DNA from: Iamia sp. SCSIO 61187
GTDB taxonomy: Bacteria > Actinomycetota > Acidimicrobiia > Acidimicrobiales > Iamiaceae
Assembly: GCF_019443745.1 (NCBI RefSeq)
Contig: NZ_CP050948.1
Coordinates: 186,001-250,000, forward strand
Direction of reading: 5' to 3'
Length of the DNA stretch: 64,000 nucleotides
Both the position numbers and the translations under genes were made by a program. The notes beneath the pieces were generated by a model. That model saw only the letters and a list, made by a program, of their open reading frames with translations, was not told where the DNA came from and ran no database searches. Of this stretch, positions 63,826 to 64,000 are shown one piece after another. The first letter of the stretch is position 1, and every line of letters starts with the position of its first letter.

Positions 63826-64000
63826 GGGTGCGTCTCTCTCGTCCCGCCACCACGCTTCGTGGTGAACGTGGGTTGACCCTACTGTGCGTGGTCGGCGCTG
63901 TCTAGGCCGAACGACCTATGCGTACCACGCTGCGTGGACCGGCGTCGGTGGGGAACCAGGCCCGGGCCACGATCCGTGGCCGGGGCGAGCGATCGCCCCG
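63826..64000. promoter_or_regulatory. Upstream region of the DUF1385 gene with two small hairpins
   Basis: CACCACG-CTT-CGTGGTG (63848-63864) lies 22 bp before the DUF1385 start, and the similar CCACG-CTG-CGTGG is at 63925-63937. They could form leader or terminator hairpins for minus-strand transcripts. No gene is visible up to the window end. Confidence 0.4.

Noticed and set aside
63882-63920. A plus-strand promoter TTGACC-TAGGCC at the window end.
   Set aside because: Poor -10 match, and no plus-strand gene follows within the window.

Overview
The window is very GC-rich chromosomal DNA from an actinobacterium. F420/deazaflavin-type oxidoreductases, BTAD and LuxR regulators, YqhQ-like DUF1385, frequent GTG starts, 4-bp GTGA/ATGA gene overlaps and apparently leaderless promoters fit that phylum. 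A class Acidimicrobiia (Iamia-like) host is my inference; no rRNA gene is present to confirm it.

Chromosomal part 1 (1-43.2 kb) starts inside a PAS-GGDEF-EAL gene. Next is a branched-chain-amino-acid-type ABC importer in which two permeases and two ATPases form one 1,251-residue polypeptide, behind its binding protein. Then come a DEAD-box RNA helicase, a DsbA/FrnE-like protein, an ECF sigma factor and many small oxidoreductase or regulator genes. A tandemly duplicated pair of oligopeptide-type binding lipoproteins and an RluA pseudouridine synthase-methyltransferase fusion follow. Further on are a BTAD regulator, a Tat-exported FAD amine oxidase divergent from a TetR gene, a five-gene MoxR/DUF58/DUF4129 operon, a two-component system divergent from an MMPL transporter, and an EAL gene broken by a frameshift.

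The accessory island (43.25-60.04 kb) is bounded by tRNA-Gly(CCC) on the right and a decayed copy of the tRNA 3' half on the left. Near-identical 11-bp-period repeats (TGGCACGC-N3-TGGCACG) lie about 100 bp inside each end and look like integrase arm sites. The island carries a Hachiman defence pair (hamA nuclease, hamB helicase), a MobF relaxase-helicase with a possible oriT hairpin, excisionase-like HTH genes, a tyrosine integrase, and an 814-residue nuclease-NTPase that I cannot assign to a named system and regard as the best candidate for an undescribed defence gene. No T4SS or coupling-protein genes are visible, so the island looks mobilizable rather than self-conjugative. Three insertion sequences sit in it: an IS256-family element with an 8-bp target duplication, and an IS3-family element interrupted by an IS110-family element that has a structured leader suited to a bridge RNA.

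Chromosomal part 2 (60.1-64 kb) resumes with DUF368 and DedA membrane proteins side by side (both families are known undecaprenyl-phosphate translocases), then an oppositely oriented CPBP protease and DUF1385 pair. Hairpins without U tracts separate several convergent genes; GGTGCC-N-GGCACC inverted repeats and a second 53-bp palindrome family recur between genes.
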